Assembly: GCA_913052485.1 (NCBI GenBank)
Contig: CAJXDN010000002.1
Span: forward strand, 1-64,000
Direction of reading: 5' to 3'
DNA: 64,000 nucleotides
From: an uncultured Flammeovirgaceae bacterium
Lineage (GTDB): Bacteria; Bacteroidota; Bacteroidia; Cytophagales; MED-G16
The position numbers were made by a program, and so were the translations under genes. Under the pieces are notes generated by a model. That model was not told the origin of the DNA. It made no database searches and saw nothing but the letters and a program-made list of their open reading frames with translations. Of the stretch, positions 8,454-17,146 are shown piece by piece. Numbering within the stretch: position 1 is the first letter of the stretch; each line of letters opens with the position of its first letter.

Positions 8454-8912
8454 TTATTCCTTTATAATCACACCAGTTGCTAGGAAGCTCAATGTAATTT
8501 CTGGGTCATTTATTTTGTTAATTTCTCTCAATGTCTTTCCTGCATCCTCAGCATAATGTCGCAGTTGAGGGACAGTTAATGTGTCAACGCTTAAATCCCC
8601 ATTAATTATAACTTCTTTTCCCTCGACTCCTTGTTTAGGAACAAAAAAACCATAATCCTTGAATCTTACAAGAATAGTATCCTCTTCTGCCCTTATTCTC
8701 ATCCAGCAACCTTTCTTAGGACAAGTTGATAATATTTCCCCTTTAATCTTTATTGGCATTTTTATATTCTCTGGAAAATCACTTTCAATAAATGTAAAAT
8801 CTTCAACATTTATGGATGAAAAATTATCTCCATAAATATTTGAATTGTTTTGAGAATTTGCCTCATATAAGGTCACAGAAATTAAAATGATAAATAGGTA
8901 TGCTTTTTTCAT
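8454..8912 (-). CDS. DUF4920 domain-containing secreted protein
   Basis: Signal peptide; KGEILSTCPKKGCWMRIRAEEDTILVRFKDYGFFVPKQGVEGKEVIINGDL. Confidence 0.75.
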   Translation of the reverse strand: MKKAYLFIILISVTLYEANSQNNSNIYGDNFSSINVEDFTFIESDFPENIKMPIKIKGEILSTCPKKGCWMRIRAEEDTILVRFKDYGFFVPKQGVEGKEVIINGDLSVDTLTVPQLRHYAEDAGKTLREINKINDPEITLSFLATGVIIKE

Positions 8913-8927
8913 AAACCAAATATAAAA

Positions 8928-10196
8928 TTAGTTACTGATTTTATCACCAATATCCAATATAATAAATTCCGTCCTCCTATTTTCTTGATTTTGTTTATCC
9001 GAACATGAATCACAGCCTAATTCACAAAACTCTATTGGACTAGATTCACCATAACCCTTTCCAATTATCCTTTTATTAAAAGTTACGATGATCTCATCAG
9101 AGTTAAAATAATTTTCAAACTCGTCAAAAGATTTAAATCCAATAATTTCCTCAGATTTATCACCTAGATAATCAAAGATTTGCCTTCTATATTTGATATT
9201 ATTCATTCTCATACTAAAGGACCTATATGATATTTTCGTTTTAAAATTTTTAATGATAGCAGAATGTATTTCAGTAAGATCCCTAGTTGATTTACTAATT
9301 CTTTTTTGTATATACCTGGCTGAAGATTTAGCTCGATCATCTGACAATTCTAGGTTATATTCCTCGCTCCCAGTACAATCTGTATGGGATCCTATTTCGA
9401 TTCTCATGTTAGGATAGTCCTTCATTATTTTAACAACCTTGTCAAGTTCAACTTTCGCATCATCCCTAATCTCTGAGCTATTTGAATCAAAATAAATAGA
9501 ATTAATGTCAATTATTTTAGTAAGATCTATTCCAACTTCAAGTTTATTTAGGACTATGTAACTAGAATCGGCGTCGTATCCATCCGTTAGAATATAATAG
9601 GCAGTGTCAGATTGATAATTAATTTCAGAAGAAGGGATATAGTTATAAGTCCCATCATTTAGCTGCAAAATATCTCCGTAAACTGTTCTATAAATTAAAA
9701 TTTGTAATATGTCTCCGTCAGGATCAGAATCGTTAAGCAATACGGAATCCTCATCTATTGCTATCTCTTCACCCTCTAAAAAAACTAATTTATCAGGATT
9801 TGCTATTGGGTTATTATTAGTTTTTTCCTTTTCCTCTTCAATTATTTTTTGAATGGTTTCATCATCACATTGCATTACTATTCTATAACTATTTTTTTTT
9901 CTTTCGACTGGGACAACGACTCTCTTACAACCATTTTTTGTTGCAACAATATCAAGGGGATATCTAAAACTTGTGGTGACATCGAATCTGCCTTTTTCAT
10001 TAGTTAAACTTCCAGTAAAAAACCCTCCACCAGAAACGTTAGATGATTTTAATATAACTTTAACACCCTCTAATTGTAATCTGCTTTTTTTATCAGTTAT
10101 AACCCCAGTTACTCTGATTTGAGAAAAAGAATATTCGGATGATATTATAAAAAAAAGAGTACTAAAGAAAATGATTTTCATAGAATATAAATTCAA
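8928..10196 (-). CDS. OmpA family protein with N-terminal carboxypeptidase-regulatory-like and cadherin/Ig-like domains and an insertion in the OmpA domain
   Basis: RVTGVITDKKSRLQLEGVKVIL; NPIANPDKLVFLEGEE...DSDPDGD; IYFDSNSSEIRDDAKVELDKVVKIMKDYPNMRIEIGSHTDCTGSEEYNLELSDDRAKSSARYI ... GKGYGESSP...NRRTEFII. Confidence 0.85.
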   Translation of the reverse strand: MNLYSMKIIFFSTLFFIISSEYSFSQIRVTGVITDKKSRLQLEGVKVILKSSNVSGGGFFTGSLTNEKGRFDVTTSFRYPLDIVATKNGCKRVVVPVERKKNSYRIVMQCDDETIQKIIEEEKEKTNNNPIANPDKLVFLEGEEIAIDEDSVLLNDSDPDGDILQILIYRTVYGDILQLNDGTYNYIPSSEINYQSDTAYYILTDGYDADSSYIVLNKLEVGIDLTKIIDINSIYFDSNSSEIRDDAKVELDKVVKIMKDYPNMRIEIGSHTDCTGSEEYNLELSDDRAKSSARYIQKRISKSTRDLTEIHSAIIKNFKTKISYRSFSMRMNNIKYRRQIFDYLGDKSEEIIGFKSFDEFENYFNSDEIIVTFNKRIIGKGYGESSPIEFCELGCDSCSDKQNQENRRTEFIILDIGDKISN

Positions 10197-10657
10197 TTTG
10201 AAAATTCTATAGATTCTTTTATGGCATCTGAAAAATAGAAATCAAATTTCAATTCTCCATCCTCCCTTACCAGATAGGCACTCTCCAACCAATCGAAATT
10301 CATTACTACATTACCTGAATCAGTATCTACTAAAAATTTTCCAACATTTCGTAATGAGACGTGGGCTGAGTTTTCATCAATATCGATCTCAAAATCAGAT
10401 AATACCCAATTGTCCTCAATAGTTTTAAAGGATTTAACAAATTCAATAAACTCCTCCATCGAGTATTTTTTCTGATTTTCAAATATAAAATAGTCATCAG
10501 TAACTAGGTCGTATAGTTTAGTTTTATCAGGGTTTTTAACAGATAAGACATCAAAAAACTCATAAAATTTATCTTTTACCTCCTGCTCGGTAATCCTTTT
10601 AACATCTGGGCTACCACATGAGGAAATGATTATTAATACGAATAAAAGTATTCTCAA
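10193..10657 (-). CDS. NTF2-like/DUF4440-like lipoprotein
   Basis: Lipobox LIIISSCGSPD; overlaps downstream OmpA start by 4 nt; EFFDVLSVKNPDKTKLYDLVTDDYFIFENQKKYSMEEF. Confidence 0.5.
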   Translation of the reverse strand: MRILLFVLIIISSCGSPDVKRITEQEVKDKFYEFFDVLSVKNPDKTKLYDLVTDDYFIFENQKKYSMEEFIEFVKSFKTIEDNWVLSDFEIDIDENSAHVSLRNVGKFLVDTDSGNVVMNFDWLESAYLVREDGELKFDFYFSDAIKESIEFSN

Positions 10658-10665
10658 AATTTTTT

Positions 10666-10854
10666 CTAATTAGATTTCTTTTTTACTGAAAAATACTCTT
10701 TGTAAACTGGATAATTCCAGAAGCTAATTCCAATGGAGAGAAGAAGCGCAAGAAATGCCTCTACCCACATTTCCATGTACACTAAATAAATAATTATAAA
10801 TAGTAGTGCACTGTCGACAGAGACAAGTAATATTATTTTTTGCTTTAAGTTCAT
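10666..10854 (-). CDS. Small membrane protein, unknown
   Basis: 62-aa ORF with two hydrophobic segments. Confidence 0.45.
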   Translation of the reverse strand: MNLKQKIILLVSVDSALLFIIIYLVYMEMWVEAFLALLLSIGISFWNYPVYKEYFSVKKKSN

Positions 10855-10862
10855 ATCAAATT

Positions 10863-10890
10863 TACATTCCTCTTGTCTAAGAGGAATGTA
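10863..10890 (-). terminator. Strong intergenic hairpin (terminator or RNA processing element)
   Basis: TACATTCCTCTT-GTCT-AAGAGGAATGTA perfect 12-bp inverted repeat with 4-nt loop just after the stop of the 10899-11456 gene; no clear T tract. Confidence 0.5.
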
Positions 10891-10898
10891 TAATGATT

Positions 10899-11456
10899 TT
10901 AATTATTTTCTAGGTAAGCTTGGATCTGACTTTCCATCGAAGATGGGTCAAACCATTCATTCAAGAGAACAACTTTACCAGCCTCATTAAACTGCTGAAT
11001 AGCATAAAATTTTAATTTAACCGGGGCACCAGACTCAGAATGAGTTGCATTCCATACACCATAAATTCTAATGCCATTTGGCTCAGTATTTATTTCACCA
11101 TTATCTGCATATAAATTTCCACCCCAATAACCACCATCATTTACTGGATTCACTCCTCCAGATTGAAAAGAAAAGTCTTCAAACATTTCAAGATAGCCTT
11201 TTGCTGCTACCGCTAAATCATCTTTTGTCTGGTATGAACCATCATAGACATTTGGCCCACTCCATTTCAATGAATCAGCATATAAATCTAAAAACAGATC
11301 AATATCACCGGAAACAATACCACCTATATGATATTTTTCAAAAGCTTTATAGTTTTTTTCAAATGTAGCTTTATCAGCATCAGATATAATAATTCCTTTA
11401 GGACCACCACACGCTAAAGCGACAACTGAAAGTATAAAAAGTATGTATTTACTCAT
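10899..11456 (-). CDS. SnoaL-like/NTF2-like secreted protein
   Basis: Lipobox VVALACGGPKG; DIDLFLDLYADSLKWSGPNVYDGSYQTKDDLAVAAKGYLEMFEDFSF. Confidence 0.65.
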   Translation of the reverse strand: MSKYILFILSVVALACGGPKGIIISDADKATFEKNYKAFEKYHIGGIVSGDIDLFLDLYADSLKWSGPNVYDGSYQTKDDLAVAAKGYLEMFEDFSFQSGGVNPVNDGGYWGGNLYADNGEINTEPNGIRIYGVWNATHSESGAPVKLKFYAIQQFNEAGKVVLLNEWFDPSSMESQIQAYLENN

Positions 11457-11532
11457 GATTCAATAATTTTATTTAAATACAATCTATTAAATACAATCAA
11501 ATAAATGAAATAAAAAAATATGAAGTTATAAT

Positions 11533-12435
11533 TTAGAAAAAAATTTCTTGGGCTACTCTAAAAGTATTAGAGTGTGCCTCTATTATATTCTTTAACTCTT
11601 GAGAGTAACCACCTCCCATACTTATTTGCACTGGTATACTATTTAACTTACAGAGATTTAAAACAATCCTGTCTCTTTCTTTACATCCATCTAGGGTTAG
11701 TGCCAATTTGCCTAATTTATCATTTTGCATTATATCTACACCCGATAAATAGTATATGAATTCAGGCTCAAATTTATCAATTATCTCGGGTAATTTATTT
11801 TCCAATTTTTCCAAGTATAATTTATCAGTAGTACCATTGTCAAATTCAATATCCAAATCACTTACTTCTTTTTTAAACGGATAATTATTTTTACCATGAA
11901 ATGAGAGAGTGAATACATTTTTATCATTTTTAAAAATAGATGCAGTACCGTTCCCCTGGTGAACATCAAGATCAACAATTAATATTTTTTTACATATTTC
12001 ATTTTTGATTAAATAATTTGCGGCAATTGCCTGGTCATTCAACATACAAAATGCCTCACCTCTATCATAGAAGGCGTGATGAGTTCCTCCCGCAATATTC
12101 ATTGAAACACCATGCTCTAAGGAATAAAGAGAACCCTCGATTGTTCCCTGTGATATAATTTTCTCTCTTTCTACTAGCTCTTTACTCATCGGAAAACCTA
12201 TTGGTCTCAATTCCTTAGCAGTTAAATTCTGATTTTTAAGATTAAAATAGTATTGCTTCTCATGAGTTAAGAGTACATTATTATCGGATATTGGTTGAGG
12301 AGAGAAGAAATTCTCTTTTGAGCAGGTATTTTCTCTTATTAATTGCTCTGGAATTAATTCATACTTAATCATAGGAAACCTGTGGTTCTCTTCGAGAGGG
12401 TAAATATATTTTTCATCAAATGATATCTTTAGCAT
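11533..12435 (-). CDS. Histone deacetylase-family (AcuC/acetylpolyamine-type) deacetylase
   Basis: GGTHHAFYDRGEAFCMLNDQAIAA, ILIVDLDVHQGNGTASIF, FTLSFHGKNNYPF, LTLDGCKERDRIVL, SMGGGYS. Confidence 0.88.
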   Translation of the reverse strand: MLKISFDEKYIYPLEENHRFPMIKYELIPEQLIRENTCSKENFFSPQPISDNNVLLTHEKQYYFNLKNQNLTAKELRPIGFPMSKELVEREKIISQGTIEGSLYSLEHGVSMNIAGGTHHAFYDRGEAFCMLNDQAIAANYLIKNEICKKILIVDLDVHQGNGTASIFKNDKNVFTLSFHGKNNYPFKKEVSDLDIEFDNGTTDKLYLEKLENKLPEIIDKFEPEFIYYLSGVDIMQNDKLGKLALTLDGCKERDRIVLNLCKLNSIPVQISMGGGYSQELKNIIEAHSNTFRVAQEIFF

Positions 12436-12440
12436 TAGGA

Positions 12441-13358
12441 TTATCTAAGTCCATTAATATCAAATCTCGAGAAAAATTCCCAGATAATTTTATCAGAATC
12501 AATATCCCCGTTTGATTTACCTTTTTCTGAGTTAGCATTTAGCGATGGCCACGAATGATCACCTCCTATTACCTTATAGTGATCTATTTCAACTCCATTA
12601 GTCCCATTTTTCCAAGAGTAGTACTCAACAGTTGAACCGTCTGAGGTGTTTTGATCTTCTAGATAAATTACCTCAGGAATGATATCAGTTTTATTATATT
12701 CCACCCAATAACTATTAGAATTTTCAATAGGTAGATAGTATCCTGCAATACCATCATAATTATCTTCTGTGCCATTAATTGATAGAAATGGTGTTGGGTG
12801 GGTTGGTGAACAATTATCATAAGTGTCTATAAACATATGTCCAGCAACAGAGGCAAAAGCAGCTACCTCTGAGCTTAGCTTGCAAGCTAGCTCAAAAGAA
12901 AGGTATCCTCCATTTGAGAATCCAGCTACATAAGCTCTCTCTCTGTCAACTGAATAAAATTCAGCAATTTTATTGATAAGATGAGAAATAAACCCTACAT
13001 CATCAACATCAGTAGCCTTAGAGTTAACCCCTCCTAAATTCCAAATTGGAATTCCATTGGAGTCAGTATGTGCTTGAGGATACACCAAAATAAAATTTTC
13101 ATTATCTGAGATATTTCTCATATCACTTACATAATTCATCTGCTCTTCAGCGGTTCCACTACCCCCATGAAGATTAAATACTATTGGTGAATTTTCACTT
13201 TCATCATATGAACTAGGTATATATAGTATATAGCTTCTAGATAAGCCGTCAAATAGTATAGTCTGGTAATATAAACCTTTATTTCCTGATATCTCCTCAT
13301 CGTTATCAGAACATGAAAAAAATAAAATTAAGACAAGTAGTAACTTAAATTTATTCAT
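12441..13358 (-). CDS. PHB depolymerase/LpqC/feruloyl-esterase-like alpha/beta hydrolase lipoprotein
   Basis: SYILYIPSSYDESENSPIVFNLHGGSGTAEEQM, YVAGFSNGGYLSFELACKLSSEVAAFASVAGHM; GGDHSWP. Confidence 0.82.
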   Translation of the reverse strand: MNKFKLLLVLILFFSCSDNDEEISGNKGLYYQTILFDGLSRSYILYIPSSYDESENSPIVFNLHGGSGTAEEQMNYVSDMRNISDNENFILVYPQAHTDSNGIPIWNLGGVNSKATDVDDVGFISHLINKIAEFYSVDRERAYVAGFSNGGYLSFELACKLSSEVAAFASVAGHMFIDTYDNCSPTHPTPFLSINGTEDNYDGIAGYYLPIENSNSYWVEYNKTDIIPEVIYLEDQNTSDGSTVEYYSWKNGTNGVEIDHYKVIGGDHSWPSLNANSEKGKSNGDIDSDKIIWEFFSRFDINGLR

Positions 13359-13381
13359 AATAGATACAAGATATATTTAAT

Positions 13382-13389
13382 TAAATTTG
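13382..13389 (+). promoter_or_regulatory. Candidate Bacteroidota -7 element (TAnnTTTG) for apt
   Basis: TAAATTTG, 8 nt of spacer before ATG 13398; no convincing -33 TTG seen. Confidence 0.35.
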
Positions 13390-13397
13390 TATGCGTT

Positions 13398-13885
13398 ATG
13401 AGTTTAAAATACGTAAAAAATAAAATTGAGTTTTATAAAGACTTCCCAATAAAAGGAGTTGAATACATCGACCTTAATCCTATTTACAAAGATCCAAAAG
13501 CTAGAAATATTTTAGTTGAAAAGTGTTTAGAAGATATCCAAAAAGTTGATTTTGAATATCTTGCACTAATAGAATCTAGAGGTTTCCTAATGGGATCTAT
13601 AATTGCTGATAAATTAGATAAAGGTATCATTCTTTGTAGAAGTAAGAAAGACAGACTTCCAGGAAAAATTCAAACTGTCAGACATAAACTTGAATACGGT
13701 GAGGCAACTATGCAGGTCCAAGAGGGAAAAGGGAAAGTTTTGATATTTGATGATGTTCTAGCAACCGGTGGAACTGCTAATGGTGCATTTAAAGTCCTAA
13801 GTCTTGGAGGGTACACTCCAGTTTATTCTCTATTCTTAGTTGAATTATCTCAATTTACAGTAACATGTGATACGGAGTATAGCAG

Positions 13886-13901
<16 letters not shown>
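13398..13901 (+). CDS. apt: Adenine phosphoribosyltransferase
   Basis: DFPIKGVEYIDLNPIYKDP, ALIESRGFLMGSIIADKL, VLIFDDVLATGGTANGAF (PRPP motif). Confidence 0.88.
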
Positions 13902-13998
<97 letters not shown>

Positions 13999-14114
13999 TT
14001 TTTGAATGGCAAATATAATTACATCATTTTCTTGATATATATATTTTCGATTTTTTCTAATTGTGAAAAAGGGTTAAATACGTGTAAGAGTTTACATAAA
14101 AAAAATCTAATAAT

Positions 14115-14122
14115 TAGTTTTG
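14115..14122 (+). promoter_or_regulatory. Candidate -7 element for VWA/TPR pair
   Basis: TAGTTTTG 3 nt before ATG 14126. Confidence 0.3.
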
Positions 14123-14125
14123 CTT

Positions 14126-15097
14126 ATGAACTTACTAAAGTCATTTGGAGTAATTGAATCTTTAATAATACTATCTTTTATCATTACTTATCTGATTTAT
14201 GCTATAAGACTGTATAAAATCAATAAAAAAATAAAAGTTACAAGAAGCAGAGTTCTAAATAAGCTAATCTTAAGGTCTATTTATTTTAGTTTACTAATTA
14301 TATCATTGCTTGGACCTTCATTCGGAGAAAATCAAGAGAAAGTAGATATTGTTGGAAAAGATATAATGATTCTGGTTGATCTCTCAGAGTCAATGAATGC
14401 AGATGATATAAAACCTACTAGACTCGAAAAAGTTAAATTTGAGGTGAAAAAAATAATAGATAATTTCTCAAGTGATAGGATAGGTATCATAATGTTTTCA
14501 GGAGAGGCATTTATGCAATGTCCCATGACCTATGATAAGAATGCACTTAATTTATTCACTGAAACTTTAAATACAGGTTTAGTTCCAAGAACCGGAACAG
14601 ATTTTGGGCCTGCTCTTGAACTTTCTTTGTCAAAACTTAATGATGAAAATTCCCAGTCATTGGAAACAAATTCTAAAGTAATAATTTTAATATCTGATGG
14701 TGAGGATTTTGGAGATAATACCAATGAATCCTTGGATAATATAATTGAGTCAAACATAAAATTATTTACTGTTGGTGTAGGCAGCGAAAAAGGCAGTAAG
14801 ATTTTACTTGGAAATGGAAAATATAAAAAAGATAAAGATGGCGGTGTAGTTATCACAAAACTTAATCCGACATCGTTAAAAGAAACAGCAAAGGATACAG
14901 GTGGTAAATATTTTGAAATTTCTAATATAAATAATGAGGTAGACGAGTTAATTTCAGAAATAAACAGCATTAAAGGAGATGTAATAGAGTCAAAAACCAT
15001 CGATGTCACAGTGAATAAATATTTTTACTTTCTTTTTACTGCATTACTTTTAATGATTATTGATTTTTCTATTAAATTGAAAATTATAAGGATATGA
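14126..15097 (+). CDS. VWA domain membrane protein (BatA/BatB-like)
   Basis: MIDAS motif DIMILVDLSESMNADD; RLEKVKFEVKKIIDNFSSDRIGIIMFSGEAFMQCPMTYD; TM segments both ends. Track start 14120 is TTG; ATG 14126 preferred. Confidence 0.85.
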   Translation: MNLLKSFGVIESLIILSFIITYLIYAIRLYKINKKIKVTRSRVLNKLILRSIYFSLLIISLLGPSFGENQEKVDIVGKDIMILVDLSESMNADDIKPTRLEKVKFEVKKIIDNFSSDRIGIIMFSGEAFMQCPMTYDKNALNLFTETLNTGLVPRTGTDFGPALELSLSKLNDENSQSLETNSKVIILISDGEDFGDNTNESLDNIIESNIKLFTVGVGSEKGSKILLGNGKYKKDKDGGVVITKLNPTSLKETAKDTGGKYFEISNINNEVDELISEINSIKGDVIESKTIDVTVNKYFYFLFTALLLMIIDFSIKLKIIRI

Positions 15098-15840
15098 TTA
15101 TTATAATTAACATAATATTTTCTCTGATGTTATCAGAAAGGATAGATCAAATCAATAAATTGACAAAAGAGGCTGAAATCGCATTTAAAAACGAAGATTT
15201 TGCCGAGACTATTGAAAAATACGAATTACTAATAGATTCATTTGATTTTTCCAATGAACAAGTATATTTAAACTTGGCACACTCACATTTATTATCGAAA
15301 GATACTTTAAAAGCCATTGAAAATTACAACTTTGCATCTCTTGCAGATAAATCTGAAATTAAATCAATAGCACTTCAGCAACTTGGAAATATTAGCGAGA
15401 AAAATAATAAACTCGAGGATGCATTAAACTTTTATAAGGCATCAATTATTGCAGATACCAAGAATAATGACTCAAAATATAATTATGAGCTTGTAAAGAA
15501 GAAATTAAATAATAAAAAAGACCAGAAACAAAATAATAAAAATAATAAGTCTCAAAACGAAAAAAATAAAGACTCTTCAGAATCTAAAAAGAATGATAAT
15601 AAAAGCCAAGATGATAAGAATAATAAAAAAGATAGCGAAGAAAAAAAAAGTGAGAATAAAGAAAATAATTCCAGTAAAAGTAATGAGGAATCATTAGAGG
15701 AAAAACTCAAAAAAATAAATATGAGTAAGAAGAAGGCAGAGATGATATTAGATGCACTCAACAATAATGAGTTCCAATATATTCAGCAGTTAAAAAGAAA
15801 ATCAAAAAAGAAATTAGATAAAAATAAACCCGACTGGTAA
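15094..15840 (+). CDS. TPR protein with Lys/Asn-rich charged linker (BatC-like)
   Basis: ATGA overlap with VWA gene; TPR-like AEIAFKNEDFAETIEKYELLIDSF...; low-complexity KKDQKQNNKNNKSQNEKNKDSS. Confidence 0.75.
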   Translation: MIIIINIIFSLMLSERIDQINKLTKEAEIAFKNEDFAETIEKYELLIDSFDFSNEQVYLNLAHSHLLSKDTLKAIENYNFASLADKSEIKSIALQQLGNISEKNNKLEDALNFYKASIIADTKNNDSKYNYELVKKKLNNKKDQKQNNKNNKSQNEKNKDSSESKKNDNKSQDDKNNKKDSEEKKSENKENNSSKSNEESLEEKLKKINMSKKKAEMILDALNNNEFQYIQQLKRKSKKKLDKNKPDW

Positions 15841-16775
15841 TGGTTAATTCTATATTTGAAACGGACTTTAATTTCAAAGGCCTAATATCAAGATACAAGG
15901 GAAAAGTTCGAGATGTCTATCATTTTAAAGATAAACTTGTTATGGTTGTAACTGATAGATTAAGTGCTTTTGATGTTGTCCTACCTAAACCGATACCATA
16001 TAAGGGGCAAATTCTTAATCAAATTGCAGAAAAATTCTTAAAAATAACAGAAGATATCGTCCCAAACTGGGTCGAAAATGTACCAGATCCAAACGTTACA
16101 ATTGGGAAAAAATGTGATACTTTCCCTGTAGAGATGGTGATAAGGGGTTATCTAACTGGCCACGCCTGGAGGGAATATAAAAATGGTAAGAGAGAAATCT
16201 GTGGAGAAAAGATGCCAGACGGAATGAGGGAACATGATAAATTTCCAGAGCCAATAATTACTCCTACAACAAAGGCAAAATTTGGACATGATTTAGATAT
16301 TTCTAAAGATGAGATCATATCCTCAAAAATTGTAAAAAAGAAAGATTATGATCAACTCGAAAAATATACAAAATTATTATATGCAAAAGGGTGTGAATAC
16401 GCAAACTCAAAAAATTTAATTTTAGTTGATACTAAATATGAATTTGGTAAAATAGATAAAGAAATTACTTTAATTGATGAAATTCATACCCCTGACTCCT
16501 CAAGATACTTCTATGCTGACACTTACAAGGAACTACAAAAAAATAATCAAAACCAGAGACAACTCTCAAAAGAGTTTGTAAGAGAGTGGCTCATAAGTAA
16601 TGGATTCCAAGGAAAAGATGGTCAAGAAATCCCAGAAATGACTGATAAAAAAATAAAATCAATCTCTGAAAGATATATTGAACTCTATGAAAATATTATC
16701 GGAGAAAAGTTTTTTAAAAGAAATACTGAAAATATGTTGAATGATATAAAATCGAATATTAAAATTGCATTATGA
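15840..16775 (+). CDS. purC: Phosphoribosylaminoimidazole-succinocarboxamide synthase
   Basis: YKGKVRDVYHFKDKLVMVVTDRLSAFDVVLP, VEMVIRGYLTGHAWREY, LVDTKYEFG, DEIHTPDSSRYF. Confidence 0.95.
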   Translation: MVNSIFETDFNFKGLISRYKGKVRDVYHFKDKLVMVVTDRLSAFDVVLPKPIPYKGQILNQIAEKFLKITEDIVPNWVENVPDPNVTIGKKCDTFPVEMVIRGYLTGHAWREYKNGKREICGEKMPDGMREHDKFPEPIITPTTKAKFGHDLDISKDEIISSKIVKKKDYDQLEKYTKLLYAKGCEYANSKNLILVDTKYEFGKIDKEITLIDEIHTPDSSRYFYADTYKELQKNNQNQRQLSKEFVREWLISNGFQGKDGQEIPEMTDKKIKSISERYIELYENIIGEKFFKRNTENMLNDIKSNIKIAL

Positions 16776-17137
16776 AATACGAAATAGAAAAAAACGATTT
16801 GTACTATATTTTAACTCCTAAAGAAGAGAAAATAGATTCAGTACTTGCCCCATCTATGAAAGCTGATCTAATAACCTACGAAGTAGAGGGTGCAAAAAAT
16901 ATAATTTTAGATTTAAAAAATGTAAAATTCATGGATTCTTCTGGACTGAGTGCAATGTTAGTAGGAAATAGAACCTTCAGAGAAAAAAACTCATCTTTTA
17001 TAATTTGTAATGTCAGTGAACATATTGAAAAAGTTTTAAAAATTTCGAAACTAGATACAGTTTTAGATATTTTACCTTCACTGCAAGAATCTATTGACTC
17101 CATTCAACTCGATGAAATCGAAAAAGGTATGAATTAA
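16772..17137 (+). CDS. STAS domain protein (anti-sigma factor antagonist-like)
   Basis: NIILDLKNVKFMDSSGLSAMLVGNRTFREKNSSFIICNVSEHIEKVLKISKL. Confidence 0.88.
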   Translation: MKYEIEKNDLYYILTPKEEKIDSVLAPSMKADLITYEVEGAKNIILDLKNVKFMDSSGLSAMLVGNRTFREKNSSFIICNVSEHIEKVLKISKLDTVLDILPSLQESIDSIQLDEIEKGMN

Positions 17138-17146
17138 AGTTATTAA

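Noticed and set aside
14332-15764. Minus-strand ORFs 14332-14526, 14530-15009 and 15552-15764 (Ser/Leu/Phe-rich)
   Set aside because: Antisense to the VWA gene and to the Lys/Asn-rich TPR linker; low-complexity shadows.
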